Source: an uncultured Sphingomonas sp.
Lineage (GTDB): Bacteria; Pseudomonadota; Alphaproteobacteria; Sphingomonadales; Sphingomonadaceae
Reading direction: 5' to 3'
Assembly: GCA_946482655.1 (NCBI GenBank)
Contig: CAMLSA010000129.1
Span: forward strand, 1-7,585
Length of the DNA: 7,585 bases
In this document: piece after piece, positions 7,298 through 7,585 of the stretch
Layout: each line of letters begins with the position of its first letter
Numbering within the stretch: the stretch's first letter is position 1
Position numbers and translations under genes: made by a program
Notes under the pieces: generated by a model
Told to the model about the DNA's origin: nothing
What the model saw: the letters and a program-made list of their open reading frames with translations, nothing else
Database searches by the model: none

Positions 7298-7585
7298 ATG
7301 CCGAACAGCGTCGAAGCCGCGCATATCGGATCGCGCTTTCGCGAGTTCGTGCCCGCGACGCGCAAGGCCATCAAGCAGATCGGGACGACGCGGCTCGTCG
7401 TCACTGCCATCTTCCTGGTGCTCGGCCTCGTCTTCGCGCGCTACAGCTGGAACGTGATGCTTGCCAAGGACGCCGAACGTGCGCTGTTCGACGTCCGCCT
7501 GCTGCTCGCATCCCCGCGCGTGGAAACCGATCCGCGCATCGCCATGGTGACCTTCACAGAGGATACACTGCGACTCACCGGCCGC
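7298..7585 (+). CDS. Membrane sensor with CHASE2 domain, N-terminal 96 residues (3' end cut by window edge)
   Basis: The frame opens at ATG 7298, eight bases after GGGGGAG, and runs to the window edge without a stop. Residues 1-32 are basic and cytoplasmic-like; about 33-48 (LVVTAIFLVLGLVFAR) form a membrane segment. The next part, ERALFDVRLLL (60-70) then DPRIAMVTFTEDTLRLTGR (78-96), matches the opening of the extracytoplasmic CHASE2 sensory domain, which usually reads as D-P-x-I-x-x-V with a following D/E-D-x-S/T-L. CHASE2 domains sit before varied outputs (adenylate/guanylate cyclase, histidine kinase, GGDEF/EAL, Ser/Thr kinase), and the output here is beyond the edge, so no signalling role can be named. 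It diverges from rmuC. Confidence 0.8.
   Translation, partial: MPNSVEAAHIGSRFREFVPATRKAIKQIGTTRLVVTAIFLVLGLVFARYSWNVMLAKDAERALFDVRLLLASPRVETDPRIAMVTFTEDTLRLTGR

Overview
The window looks like ordinary chromosome of a sphingomonad-type alphaproteobacterium (Sphingomonas, Sphingopyxis or a relative). The DNA is GC-rich, and the LipA, carbonic anhydrase, EttA and YfcG-like GST sequences have the wording typical of that group. Genes are densely packed with short gaps. I see no rRNA, tRNA, CRISPR array, transposase, integrase, attachment site or phage gene. No stretch over 300 bases lacks a gene; the longest gene-free gaps are 105 and 135 bases.

Layout, left to right: the 5' end of lipA (minus, cut by the left edge); a 66-base divergent gap; a beta-class carbonic anhydrase (plus, 248-880) followed by a small secreted protein of unknown function (plus, 915-1331); a perfect 10-bp hairpin at the convergent junction (1361-1384); ettA, the ABC-F translation factor (minus, 1391-3070); a 105-base divergent gap; a secreted M28-family zinc peptidase (plus, 3176-4558); a convergent junction of only 10 bases; then a minus-strand run transcribed in the order rmuC (7162-5825), YfcG-like glutathione transferase (5766-5062) and a VOC/glyoxalase-fold protein (4997-4569); a 135-base divergent gap; and the 5' end of a membrane CHASE2 sensor (plus, from 7298, cut by the right edge).

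The genes do not form one pathway. lipA serves lipoate-dependent dehydrogenases, the carbonic anhydrase serves CO2/bicarbonate balance, and ettA tunes translation to energy charge. The M28 peptidase and the small secreted protein act in the envelope. The rmuC-gst-voc run may be an operon combining a DNA-maintenance protein with two proteins of redox or detoxification folds; this rests only on strand and on gaps of 58 and 64 bases.

I did not find a convincing new multi-gene system. The points most worth a second look are the start regions of lipA, the carbonic anhydrase and the M28 peptidase, where promoter-like hexamers lie 7-8 bases before the ATG (possible leaderless mRNAs); the hairpin at 1361-1384; and the unassigned secreted protein with a closely spaced cysteine pair.
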